DNA from: Perilla frutescens
Taxonomy: Eukaryota; Streptophyta; Magnoliopsida; Lamiales; Lamiaceae
Assembly (NCBI GenBank): GCA_026008535.1
Contig: BRKX01000013.1
Span: 56,927,726 to 56,991,725 of the forward strand
Direction of reading: 5' to 3'
DNA length: 64,000 nt
Shown here: one piece after another, positions 12,584 through 23,469 of the stretch
How the letters are laid out: each line of letters opens with the position of its first letter
Numbering within the stretch: the first letter of the stretch is position 1
The notes under the pieces: generated by a model
What the model saw: the letters and a program-made list of their open reading frames with translations, nothing else
What the model was told of the DNA's origin: nothing
The model's database searches: none
Program-made: the position numbers and the translations under genes

Positions 12584-12975
12584 GGAAAACTTACACTTTG
12601 ATACCCACATTTTTAACACTTTTTTAAAAATGACCCACTTTATTACTATTAGCAAAAGAGTACCCACTTTTTCAAATTTTTTGTAAATCTGACCTCGATC
12701 AAATTTCCAACTTAGAATATCTATGTGGCACGCCGGAATTCTTGCATGGTTTTTTTGCTCCAATAAAAAATATTACTTGGATATTTCATGTCAATTATGA
12801 GCTAAAAATAAAATAAATTTGTTGGGCATGCCACATAGATATTTTAAGCTGAAAATTTGATCGAGGTCATATTTATAAATTTTTTGAAAAAATAGGTATT
12901 ATTTTGCTAATAGTAATAAAGTGGAGCATTTTTGAAAAAGTATAAAAAATGTAGGTATCAAAGTGTAAATTTCTC
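12584..12975. mobile_element. Fold-back MULE MITE with perfect 9-bp TSD, copy A
   Basis: Long inverted arms of roughly 150 bp start GGAAAACTTACACTTTG and end CAAAGTGTAAATTTCTC. The target duplication TTTTCATTA is exact (12,575-12,583 and 12,976-12,984). A second copy at 38,160-38,544 has the same arms and the same unique centre in the opposite orientation. It is non-coding; the frame over it is an artefact. Confidence 0.9.
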
Positions 12976-13284
12976 TTTTCATTATCTGCCTAAACGATGA
13001 ACGAAATATATATACGTCTCGAAAGGAAATAATTAATACTAGCTCCTAGGCATGCATGAAATTAAAGTCACGCTTAAAACTTATTTGATGAACACATTAC
13101 ACACACATGCCCATTATATTTCTCCTAAATTATGATGGCCACATTAGGTATATTTTGAGGAATCGATCAAACAATACAAAAATGTGTATTATTCATTGCG
13201 GATTGTATTTTAGTTCGTTAGAATTTTTTAAGTAGTGTGGTTGTATTTTATGTTGATAAAGTTTTTAAGTAGTGAGTGTTATAA

Positions 13285-13797
13285 AGGGCTGACAATTCTT
13301 GTTAGCGTGTCGTGTTTCTTGTCGACACGATAAGGCCAAATACGAGCATGATCCGATAAGAATCTGTCCGACACGAACACGAACATGATAATTTTGTCAC
13401 GACACTAACACGATACGAACACGACATACACGTTATTTTATCGAGCGACACGACACCATAAAGACACGGCACAATACTAATTAAAAAGATTAAAATAATA
13501 AATGTAATTGATTAAAAGTATACATAAATAAAGAAAAAATGGAATAATAAATATATAATTTTTCATGTAACATGTTCTTAACGTGCTAGCAGGTTAATGA
13601 GTTCTTGTAGGTTGACATGTTATCGGGTCATTATTGGTTATCAAGTAACCTGTTAATTTTTATTATATTTAGCAGGTTGACACGAAATACGACACATCAT
13701 GACATGATAATTTTTTTCGGGTCATTATCGTATTGACACAATAAGGTCAAGCACTAACCCATTATTTTCCATGTCATGTCAAAAATTGTCAGCCCTA
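13285..13797. mobile_element. hAT-type MITE with perfect 8-bp TSD
   Basis: The ends AGGGCTGACAATT and AATTGTCAGCCCTA are inverted, and the flanking 8-mer TGTTATAA is exact (13,277-13,284 and 13,798-13,805). Eight bases is the hAT duplication length. The inside holds CGACACGA/CACGACA-type words in inverted arrangement. It lies immediately beyond the last recognisable exons of the MER3 gene. Confidence 0.88.
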
Positions 13798-14007
13798 TGT
13801 TATAAGGTGAATATTGTATTTTATTTGTCTGTAGATTTTAAGTAGTAGGGGATTTATATTAGGGGGTTGTATTTTAATTAGGTGGAGATTATAGGGACAA
13901 GCATGTCTAATGAAATAATATTTATATTTTAAGATTGGTAACAGAAAATGTAAAGAAAAGCATACAAAATAATATAAGAGATAAGAAAATCTAGTTAATA
14001 TATTCAC

Positions 14008-17000
14008 CTTCAATAGAGCAGCACTGCCATCATAGAGTTCTCTTGAATCTGTAGCTATACAAATATTGTATAACAACGACTGTCCCACCAGAAATCAAAG
14101 CTAATAAAACTATGTAAGTAAGGCATAGTTGCAAGAATTTCGATATTCCAAAATTTTAAAGAAATGAGAACACACTCTGAAATCCAAGAAATGAATTTTC
14201 TTTCTTACCTTGTGCCATTGACAACGAACAAACCTGCCTTTTCTGTAGACTTGGAGATAGAAGCTTACCACCAGAGCCTACAGAGAGTCGAATATTGTCG
14301 TTTGGCATCGATACGTGGGCCGAGCGCGCCTTCTCCTTCGTGTGAGACGTTGCATTGCCCACGGTGACTAGTGCAGGATCAGTTTTCTTCAAACTGTCCA
14401 AAAAAAGGAAATTCCTTGGTTTTTTTCTTGCATGTTCAGAAATTATTTCTTCTGTTGATGTTCCTGGTTTGGTATTGAAATAGTCAGCAGCTGCTGCACC
14501 TTCTCCATTCCAAGTTTCTACATTGAATTTGTCTTGAATGAGTATAACTAGAAATAGAGGTCAAAATCACATTGTGCGATTTTATTTTTATCACAGCTCA
14601 CCTGCGTTCATCATGAGATGAGAGCTAGTATGGCTGTCAGGGATATGCATTTGGCCGTATTCGTCAATGATGTGCATTTCCTGTTCTGTTTCCGTGAGTC
14701 GGGGATGTTCGAAAGCTGTCCTGCTTTGTGGAATTCTGCAACTGCCTTGCATTTCCAATACCTCAAAGTCGTAATCATTATCGAGCTCAAGATGCATCTC
14801 GCGAGTGCGTTTCTTGATGAGTGTGAAGGCCTCTAATGATGGTGAGACTATATCATTTGATCTTGGTAAGAAGGGTAAACTTTTTGCCTTTTCCCGTATG
14901 TGGTCGAAGACTGTTCTTTCAGTTATGATTTTGCAGTCATCATCTTCAGTTTCCGCAACAGGAATTTCTTCAAGATTTGGAACACGAGCTGAGGTGAGGC
15001 AGTGAACTGCTGGAAAACAAGCAAATATGATCTGAGAAGCAATAGTTCCTTTACCTTCTTCCGATTCTTCATCTATAAGTTTGAAGCTGGGCCTGATCAT
15101 GAAAAGTTTAAGAGAGATCATTAACAAATCATAATTATGTACAATGTTAGGCCCTGCATCATCTGAATTGAATTTATATGATCATAAGGCATGAATATGA
15201 GTCATACATGGAAAACTTCTCCATTAATTCATTGGAGAGAGGAAGAGAAGTACAATCCTTGGGAATAAAAGAGGAAAGTTCCTTCTGTCTAAATTTAGAA
15301 ATGGCATTTGTGTCTCTTGGTGGTCTGACAATAACCTTTTGATGGAGATCAATTCCAACTGCAGTAGCATAAGAATATACTAGATGCATTCTTGGCCAGC
15401 ATTAGAAATATATTTGTATATGGGAGTGTATAGAAAGAGGAGTTACTGAATTCTTCAAATATCAGATCTGCCTTAATTGTCAGCTTTCCTTGCTCGGGAC
15501 TTGAAAATAACACCGTTGCATGATAAGGGCTGCAAGAAACTCATAACATCATGGTGAATTTGAAAGAAAAAAAAATTGGGTTTTCAATTTGTTAAGCTCA
15601 AACATGTTTGAGGTCTGCTGGTTCATACCTTGAAAAATCCTCCAATCTGGGCACCACAAAAGAATTTTCAGAAGCAATTAAGACAGAATAGGGACCAACA
15701 TTCAGAGAGGTGTATCTAAAGCTCAAGCAATTACTGTACCTTATTTTTTCATGAAACAGAATGAGGCTGTCTTCTTCTACACCAACGATCTATAAGAAGC
15801 TATTTCAGTTTCATTTGTACTAGATTGCAAGCTTAACTAAACAAATAAACTGAAACTGTGAAACAGCACATGTTTTGAAAATCTAAGACATGAAGATATA
15901 TTTCTTGCATACCGCATCAGCATAATGTCTTTTAGTTGACTGCACTGGCTCTGATAGCCTGGTTAATGTTATTAGCAACTTGGACTTCCCTGTCCTTTGA
16001 ACTTCAGGCTCCGCAACAGTCATCTCAATTTTTGGGGGCAGTGACAGCAGAGACTCTTTGATATGGTTCCCAAATGGGTATTTTCTACCAGTAGCCATCT
16101 CTATCTTTCTCGGATCAGCCTCAGAGAGGGTATCAAATGATGTTACTCCCATTGAATGCAGTGCCTAAATAGAATTAGACAGGTGTACAAAGAATTATAT
16201 ATTGCCATCACTTCATGAATGGCCATCAGATCTCCAAAGGAATTTCAAGAAAACTGACCTTTGCCGTCACCATCCCAATGCCTGGTAATTGTTTCAGCAG
16301 GTACGGACTATCATCCCATAACTTCTGATGTAAACATTTGGTTAGTAGTGTTGAATTCAAAGCTCCTTTATAGCTTTTTTTGTACAAAAAATACTCTTTC
16401 ATGCACTTTGCAATCCTGGATCCATTTGAGCATATAGAATTTGTGTCCTACAGAATAAAAAGTTGGTCATGGACTCATGGTTTGACAAATCTATTGAGAA
16501 TCCTGCAATGACACACAATCTTAAACTATAAGCAAAGGCATTGAGACCTGGGTCATGGATAAGTCCCGCACTACAGGATCTCCAGTCAAACAGTCATTCA
16601 CCAGAACAAATATCTTCTCTTCTCTGGTTTGAATGCGTTTTTTCCGCTTTCCTTTATCATCAAGGATGTGAAAGTGAAGACGGCCATCTTTGTCATTGTT
16701 TATGTCATTTAGCAGTTTCTTCTCATTCCGCCTCAGTTGTATCCCTTCATTTTAAAAATGACATATGTTATCCAAATTACATAGCTTCAAAATCAGTCTT
16801 GATTATCAAAAACAATTACATGCAATTTCTTCTGCCTTGCATATAGTACGGAGAGTCACTTCTATGCTGCAGTTTGTTGGTGCCTGTATAATGTGCTTCA
16901 TTGTGTCAAACTTCAGATAGTACTTTGTCATCAACCTGCCAGGCTCTGAACACAAGAGAAAGAATCATTGTCCCATACTGTATTATAATCAGAAAACTGC

Positions 17001-20000
17001 AGAACCAGATTGATGATATACCAAGTGGCTTCAGAAGGAAACCATCTTCATCGGTCCAGACCATCTGATATTTTGACAATTCGTTAACCTTCTGAACACA
17101 AATTTCTGTCAGAGCATATAATTAACTAGTTGTCAGTGTATGAAACCTCAAGATTGATATCTGGTTATCATGAATCAAATTACCTTGCAAATGCTTTTCG
17201 ATTTGATTGCAAGACAGCCCTTTAATTGAATAATTCTCAGGATTCTGGTCATTGCATGAAAATTCTCAGAAAAGCTATCTAATGAAGGACTGCTCAAATT
17301 TTATCCTCCCCTTTGACTAAAAAAAAAACCTGCCTTTTTCATTCTCACATACAAGTATGAGCATTTCATCCATTCAATCACCCTTGTTATATCTGATACA
17401 GTAGATTGAACTATCTCTGCAGTTAGATGTTCTGTTACACATGGAAGCAATCTGCAGAGAACCAAACCAGACAACCGTCATCTGATGCATGTTATGCTTC
17501 ACTTTATCTGAGGGTAAAGATAAATTAGAGGTAAAAAGTGGGCATACTGTGATTCCACCATTTCACATCCACCTAATAAATTCTCGTACAAATGGACCTG
17601 AGATGTGATACAAATGGGTTATAAACAAGTTTTGATTAGTTATCTGTAATATTTTCATATTAAGAGGGATATATACTGTTTCTTTTCTGGTCATGATTAT
17701 GACCATTCCTGTGTCATCAAATGGAGGACGCCCTGCTCTTCCACACATCTGCATAAAATAGAGGTGGTTATCATTTCAATATAAGAAGCACTCAGGGGTG
17801 AAAATCATAATTGCCTTATTTTATGGACCCCAAGTTCTGCATGTGAAGTTTACCATGATCACCTACCAATGAATTATTAAGTTTAAAATGCATTTTATGT
17901 AATTTAATATTGGTATTTCTTAGAATGATCTAAGAAACATTAACGCACCTGGAGTATCATTGATCGCTCATATTCCATGTACATTCCTTTCTCCTTGTTG
18001 CTAGAAGAAAATCAAAGATTAGGGCACAATATTTTCTTTAGAATTCTAATAAACCTCCATGTTAACATTTAAAAGGAAATTGAGTTTTCTGATAGCTGGC
18101 AAAAATTGTCAAGCAAATAAGTGATGATAACACTGCATGATTACTAGTGTTTTCTCTGCCTGTTTAGTACTGATCATACATTAATACCTTCTTATGATAA
18201 GCTATATTATAACAGAGAATCATCTTGCATGTCCTCAATATTAGGCACAAGTAGTCCCAAGAATATCTAGATGCCTTGCCATGTTGCCCTCTGATACCTA
18301 TTATATAATGACACAAATATATTCGTAAATGATTCTGAAACATACAAATATTGTGTTGATTTGATGACAACAGTATGTGCTGGTAGATTTATTCCATGGG
18401 CCAGGGTATTTGTGGTGCATAAAATCCTCAGATCACCATTCAGGAAAAGCCCTTCAATGAGATTCCGATCCTTCATAGAAAGCCCACCATTATGATATCC
18501 AACTGCAAAGGAAACAACTAGCAGATGTTAAACCGACGATCATATCCTAAATTACTCCAGATTTCAACCTTGTTCCATCCATTCTCCAAGCCTGACACAT
18601 GGAACTGGATCCCCACATGAAACAAAAAAGACAGATGTAGTACCACCATATATTATATAAGACTGCATCTGTTTGTCGCTACATGATAATGATGCTTCTC
18701 TTAGTCTTTCCTGCTGTTCTCTGCTTTTGATGAAAGGATTCGAATGACCGAATGTCATTGCTATTTGAGAGAGTCGTTGTGCTGCTTCTTGTGCTCCTTT
18801 TCTGGTTGAACAAAAAACCAAGGCAGATTTTCCTCCAGAAAATTGCATGAGAAGATCTGCAAATTAGGGGATTTAGTTCACTGTCTTGCTATGGTCTCTA
18901 CTATACTACTCAATTAAATTATCTATAGAAAATACTAATTGGATAGTAGGTGAGGTGTCGGGCTTACCAAAAATATAGTTCTGAAGGCGCTGAATAACCA
19001 AAACAAAGCATTCATTATCAGGAAGTATAAAATAATTTTGATAAATGACAATTATAATTTTTTTACTGATGTACAAAGAAACAAATAATCAAGAATGTTA
19101 ATTGGGGGCTATTGAGACTACCTTTTCAAATAAGAAATCATTTTTAGCTGGTGTGTACCCTGCAAGAAAATATGTCTTTTAACTTTATATCAAGAGAGAA
19201 ATAACTCAAGCTGCTACTAGTAATATGTGATATAGCAACAATGGCTAAAATTGTTGTGCTTCCTTGTGTCTTCTCTGATAATCAGTTGGCCTTTTGCTAT
19301 GAGAAATAGTCAGTGGAACTAATCTTTGGGGAAACTATGCATACCAAAAACTTTAGTAGTCATCTTTACAGGTCTCATTTCTTCTCCAAACCTGTGAAAA
19401 GGACAATAACATAAGTTTTAAAGTAACTAGCTATTTGATCAGTTTACACACATGCCATGTAATAAGATTTAAGCATACTTTTTTATTCCCTGGGTTGGAA
19501 CCATGAGCCACTCCGCTGCAAATGTAAAATGTTATCATCCCCCTATGTTTGAAATCTCAGAATGCAAACCGTTTTGATGAAGCAAATCTTGAAGATTACC
19601 CAGGTCACTGATATTTGGTATTGTAGCAGAAACAGCTAGGAAACGAACATGGGATAAAGGACTTGATTTCATTTCAAGGTTGCAAGCGAGCATTTTGATT
19701 CTGCTGACTATTGCTTCTAGAGCTGCTCCTCGAGGGTCATTCAGAAGATGAACTTCATCAATAAGCACAAGTGATATATCACTGAAAAAGCTCAAGCCCC
19801 CGTCTTTTATGCGATAACGACTCACAGCATCGAATTTCTGTGGGCAGGCAGGCCAGATCTAAGCCAAGGTGAGGTAACCCAAAAGATGAGAACCAAATCA
19901 GAGAGCTAACTACCTCAGGAGTTGTAAGAATGATGTCAGCATCCTGCATACTCTTGACACTATAATATTCATTGTCACCTGTTAGCTCAAGGCAATCTAT

Positions 20001-20947
20001 TCCCAATGTTCCAAACCTCTGAGTCCAATGCCGGAGCTTCTCTTGTACCAAGGCCTTTGATGGCGCTATATAGATCTCCAGAACACAAAGGGATATAAAT
20101 GGATGATAATGAAATAACAACATTTCTTCTTAATGTAGAGCAATAAACCTTTGCAACAGATGAAAATGATTAAATAAAATAAAATCAGGTCTAATTTTTG
20201 CAAAGATATGAGCAGAGGCTTTCATACAAGACTTTGGTTCATATATCAGATTAGTGAAGTTAAATAACTGCTGACCATGACAATTTTCTTCACACATAAA
20301 TAAACACAAATCTTTTTAACAATAATATCATCAGAATACTGAAAACCTACTGTTTTAAGGGTCCCCTTAAGAAGGGTGAATTTCTGATCACCAGTGATGA
20401 ACTTGGAGAGAAGCCTCATAATGCATAACTCAAAAAGTACAGTCTTCCCACTTCCAGTTGGTGCTGAAATGACCATGTTTACGTCGGAAAGGTAGCATGT
20501 GGAAAAACATTCACTCTGCAGTGAGTTGAAGTATCTGCATGTGTGGCAAAAGACAAAAGTAATGTCGCTGGTTTCAGTCCACAGAAGAGAAATTACAACC
20601 AACTGCCCCTTAAATTCATATCATCAACAAAATTAATAAAAACTGATGCATCCCCTTCGAGTAAGAACCTTTCTGAATGCCAGCTTTTTTCTGAGAATTT
20701 ACGAAGATCAATCTCTGTAGTATCTACTTAGAATATTGAAAAATAAACGGATAATCTAAACATCTACCCTTGCTCAAAGCACTCATTCTCCTGTATGTTT
20801 TAAAGACTCAGGGCCATGAAAAATGATCTGCATTTCAATGCATTGGATAGGAACAAGAATGAATTAATAGAGTAAGTACCTGAAATTAAAGACCGAACGA
20901 AATGGAGCAGGTAAATCGGTCACTGCCCTCAGTGCATAGGTATCCAT
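14008..20947 (-). CDS. MER3: Meiotic crossover DNA helicase MER3/HFM1 (ROCK-N-ROLLERS)
   Basis: An SF2, Ski2-like DNA helicase of class I meiotic crossover formation. Motifs in order: Walker A APTGSGKT (residues 47-54), DEVH (165-168), SAT (AVSATIPN), TNTLAHGINLP, and GRAGRPPFDDTG (from about 409). A Sec63-like region follows, with a helix-hairpin-helix segment LKQLPGIGMVTAKAL. Exons on the minus strand, all phase-consistent: 20947-20880, 20534-20351, 20075-19914, 19837-19600, 19515-19479, 19391-19345, 19159-19122, 18989-18968, 18856-18644, 18502-18346, 18000-17949, 17748-17677, 17597-17548, 17451-17334, 17244-17184, 17105-17022, 16945-16820, 16744-16548, 16447-16259, 16164-15913, 15789-15740, 15715-15629, 15529-15447, 15358-15208, 15092-14602, 14517-14209, 14048-14008. 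That is about 1,193 residues, close to the plant family. The start was chosen because MDTYALRAVTDLPAPF fits the family N-terminus. The stop codon and any later exon are unresolved. Intron 14 appears to be GC-AG. Confidence 0.93.
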
Positions 20948-21479
20948 ATGTGAAGATGTTCTGATGAACTAAACCCTCAATATGCTAGATTACAGCCACA
21001 GCACCAAGTTACGTTTGCAATGATGTAACAAAGCAGAAAGAAGCAAACAGCAAATAATATATAAATTCACTGTGAAAAATTCTAGAAGTTAAACTACTAA
21101 TTATACAACAACATATCATATATTGTAAATATTTTGTTTTATGATTATTGTCCTAAATCTAGAGCGCATAAACACTATACTAGTAGAATCACAGATCCAT
21201 GATAAACTTCAGGTTCGATGAAGCTCCTATGTATTACAGATCCACGATCACAAATTGAAATTAATGATAATATGAAAAAAAAAACTGCATGTTCAATTTT
21301 TTCGAATCAATTAGCAAAAACTGCTCACTCCTACTTCAAAATCGTCACAAACATAACAAAATCGGTATATTCCCCAAATTTGATGAGGATACATTTTTTT
21401 TCTCGTACGAACAAATTAATCCTGACAATTATCTCGCCATTACTGAAACTTAGCTGAAAACAGAGAGATAATCACGCAC

Positions 21480-21556
<77 letters not shown>
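21480..21556. repeat. (AC)n-(AG)n microsatellite in the MER3 leader
   Basis: About nine AC units run into about 30 AG units. On the coding (minus) strand this is a CT tract followed by a GT tract. It lies about 70 bp downstream of the TATA box, so it is probably transcribed in the 5' leader or in a leader intron. Confidence 0.92.
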
Positions 21557-21558
<2 letters not shown>

Positions 21559-21623
21559 TGAGGCTAGCTTGTAGAAGAGAAAGCAGTGCTGCAATATCTT
21601 CCCGTAAAAAATGAACGGAAAAG

Positions 21624-21631
21624 TATTTATA
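21624..21631 (-). promoter_or_regulatory. TATA box of MER3
   Basis: The minus strand reads TATAAATA, about 680 bp before the MER3 start codon. The leader would contain the CT/GT microsatellite and probably an intron. Confidence 0.5.
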
Positions 21632-21720
21632 GTCTGTGGTTTCAGCGTCACGCGGGAATGACCGACTTGTTGCCGTTACTGTGAGGCTACATCGAGATAA
21701 TTTCTTAAATTTAAAATCTA

Positions 21721-21962
21721 CTCCCTCCATTTTTCAATAATTGTAATTTTAGCATTTAAATTTTATTTCAAAAAAAATATAATTCTACAAATTCGAGACA
21801 GAAAATTTACTTTTTTTCACACATTTGTCCTCATTTACTGCATTAATATATCTATATTTAACTCATTTAATGCATTCATACAAGAATGTATCAGGTAACT
21901 CAATTAATTTATTAATATGTGTGCATTCATTCAAAATGACGCTTAATTGAAAACGGAGGGAG
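21721..21962. mobile_element. Stowaway MITE upstream of MER3
   Basis: The ends CTCCCTCCATTTTTCAATAATT and AATTGAAAACGGAGGGAG are inverted, and TA flanks both sides (21,719-21,720 and 21,963-21,964). Length is 242 bp. It lies about 90 bp upstream of the MER3 TATA box. Confidence 0.9.
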
Positions 21963-22632
21963 TAAAAATTAATAAATTACGATGGAAAATATAATTTCAT
22001 TGTGAAATTCCGAACTGATTATTTTTTTTCTAAAATATTTTTAAATAATATTTTTATCTGAAATATTTTAAAATAATTAACTTGTTTGTCCAGTAAACTT
22101 ATTATGTGTTATTGAGGAATAAAATATCAATCTGTTATATGGATTTTAAAGCTCACTTGAGAGTGAATGTGATTCAAATCAACCGAAGTAGTTTTTTCGC
22201 CTAAACTATCGGGTCATTTCTGTTAAAATGTTCAAACGTTGGGAATTAAATTGTTGATATTAAACGTTGGGTTATTTCTGTTATAATGTCCAAACGTTAG
22301 GAGTTAAATTATAATTATTAAAATGTTGGGTTATTTTTATTAAAAATTTCAAACGTTGAGAATTAAATTGTAATTAACCCTTAATATTATTTGAAATTTT
22401 GTGATAAAGGAAACCTACATCCCTTACTCGACTGTCGTTCTAGGCTCGACAAAAAAGGAAAATTCTATCACACACTAACACACTACCCCAATCTATACAA
22501 ATGTTGAAACACGACAACACACACACTAGCAATTTTTTGTAATTTTTTCTCCACTTCAAATAATAGGCCCTACTCATTTTTTTAATTACGTGTGTTAGTG
22601 TGTGTTGATATGTTTTGAATCTCCCACTTCGC

Positions 22633-22800
22633 TGAGCAGTACTATATATATGGTTTTTAAGATCTACTCGTGGACATAGCCAATTTGGTGAACCATGTAC
22701 TGAGTAGTACTATATATATATTTGGTGAACCATGTACTGAGCAGTACTATATATATGGTCTTTAAGATCTGCCCGTGGACGTAGCCAATTTGGTGAACCA
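22633..22800. repeat. Direct repeat containing CAGTACTATATATATGG
   Basis: Two units of about 65 bp (about 22,633-22,699 and 22,739-22,800) share GAGCAGTACTATATATATGG, TTTAAGATCT, CGTGGAC and AGCCAATTTGGTGAACCA. A third, shortened unit lies between them. This is a local tandem duplication with internal deletion. Confidence 0.85.
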
Positions 22801-22957
22801 CGTAAATTTGTGTCCTTTTTACATTTTTTGTTCGTTTACTGCTCTATAATCATATTATGTCACAAGAATGTGGGATAGAATTTATTGGCAAATTCGTAGA
22901 GAGAGATCAAAAGTGCATTTCAAGAAATGTTGATCATTTTAGGAGACATTTAAAGGG

Positions 22958-23221
22958 TTTCCTAGGGCATGATCTTTATTCTGGAAAATGGAAAACATCA
23001 TGAAACAAAAAAATAGAAACAGATAGAAAAGAATGCTTGTTTGTAATCACAAGTCAACTGTAGATCAAGTCATGTTCAATCCAGATTTCCTAGGGCATGA
23101 TCTTTATTCTGGAAGAAGATGAAAACATCATGAAACAAAAAAACTAGAAACAGATACAAAAGAATGCTTGTTTGTAATCACATGAGTCTAACTGTAGATC
23201 AAGTCATGTTCAACCCAGATT
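22958..23221. repeat. Tandem duplication, two units of about 130 bp
   Basis: Unit 1 starts at 22,958 and unit 2 at 23,086, both TTTCCTAGGGCATGATC. Both run through AACATCATGAAACAAAAAAA, AATGCTTGTTTGTAATCACA and GATCAAGTCATGTTCAA, with a few indels. Confidence 0.92.
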
Positions 23222-23469
23222 CTGTGCACCTACATAATTTTCATATACAGATGTGCTTGGATTGCAAAATAAACAGACAACAAAGGGGTCATTTTTACAT
23301 GCTGCTGGTGATGGTGATGAAGATTTGCTTGTTCAGGGATGAGTTGGGCATGTAATTTAATACAAGCTTGAAGAAGATATTGTACATGGAGCTCAAGTAG
23401 CAGTTTGCCCCTCTCTCCTCAGCAATTCCTGGAAAACAAACATTTTTTGAAACTTTTATCAAATTTCGT

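Larger units (their letters stand above)
21965..23290. other. Intergenic between MER3 and the dioxygenase gene
   Basis: No gene is seen. At 22,200-22,380, phrases of the type AAACGTTGGG...TTAAATTGT are repeated about four times, a degenerate tandem array. Two sets of direct duplications are listed separately. Confidence 0.6.

Noticed and set aside
15048..15092. A possible 45-base intron in the MER3 exon 15,092-14,602
   Set aside because: It has good-looking borders (GTAAAG...TTTTCCAG) and keeps frame, but is below the usual plant minimum intron length; reading through is also open.
21440..21730. 96-codon minus-strand frame over the MER3 promoter
   Set aside because: It spans the TATA box, leader and microsatellite and ends in a Ser-Leu repeat; part of it is a Stowaway tip.
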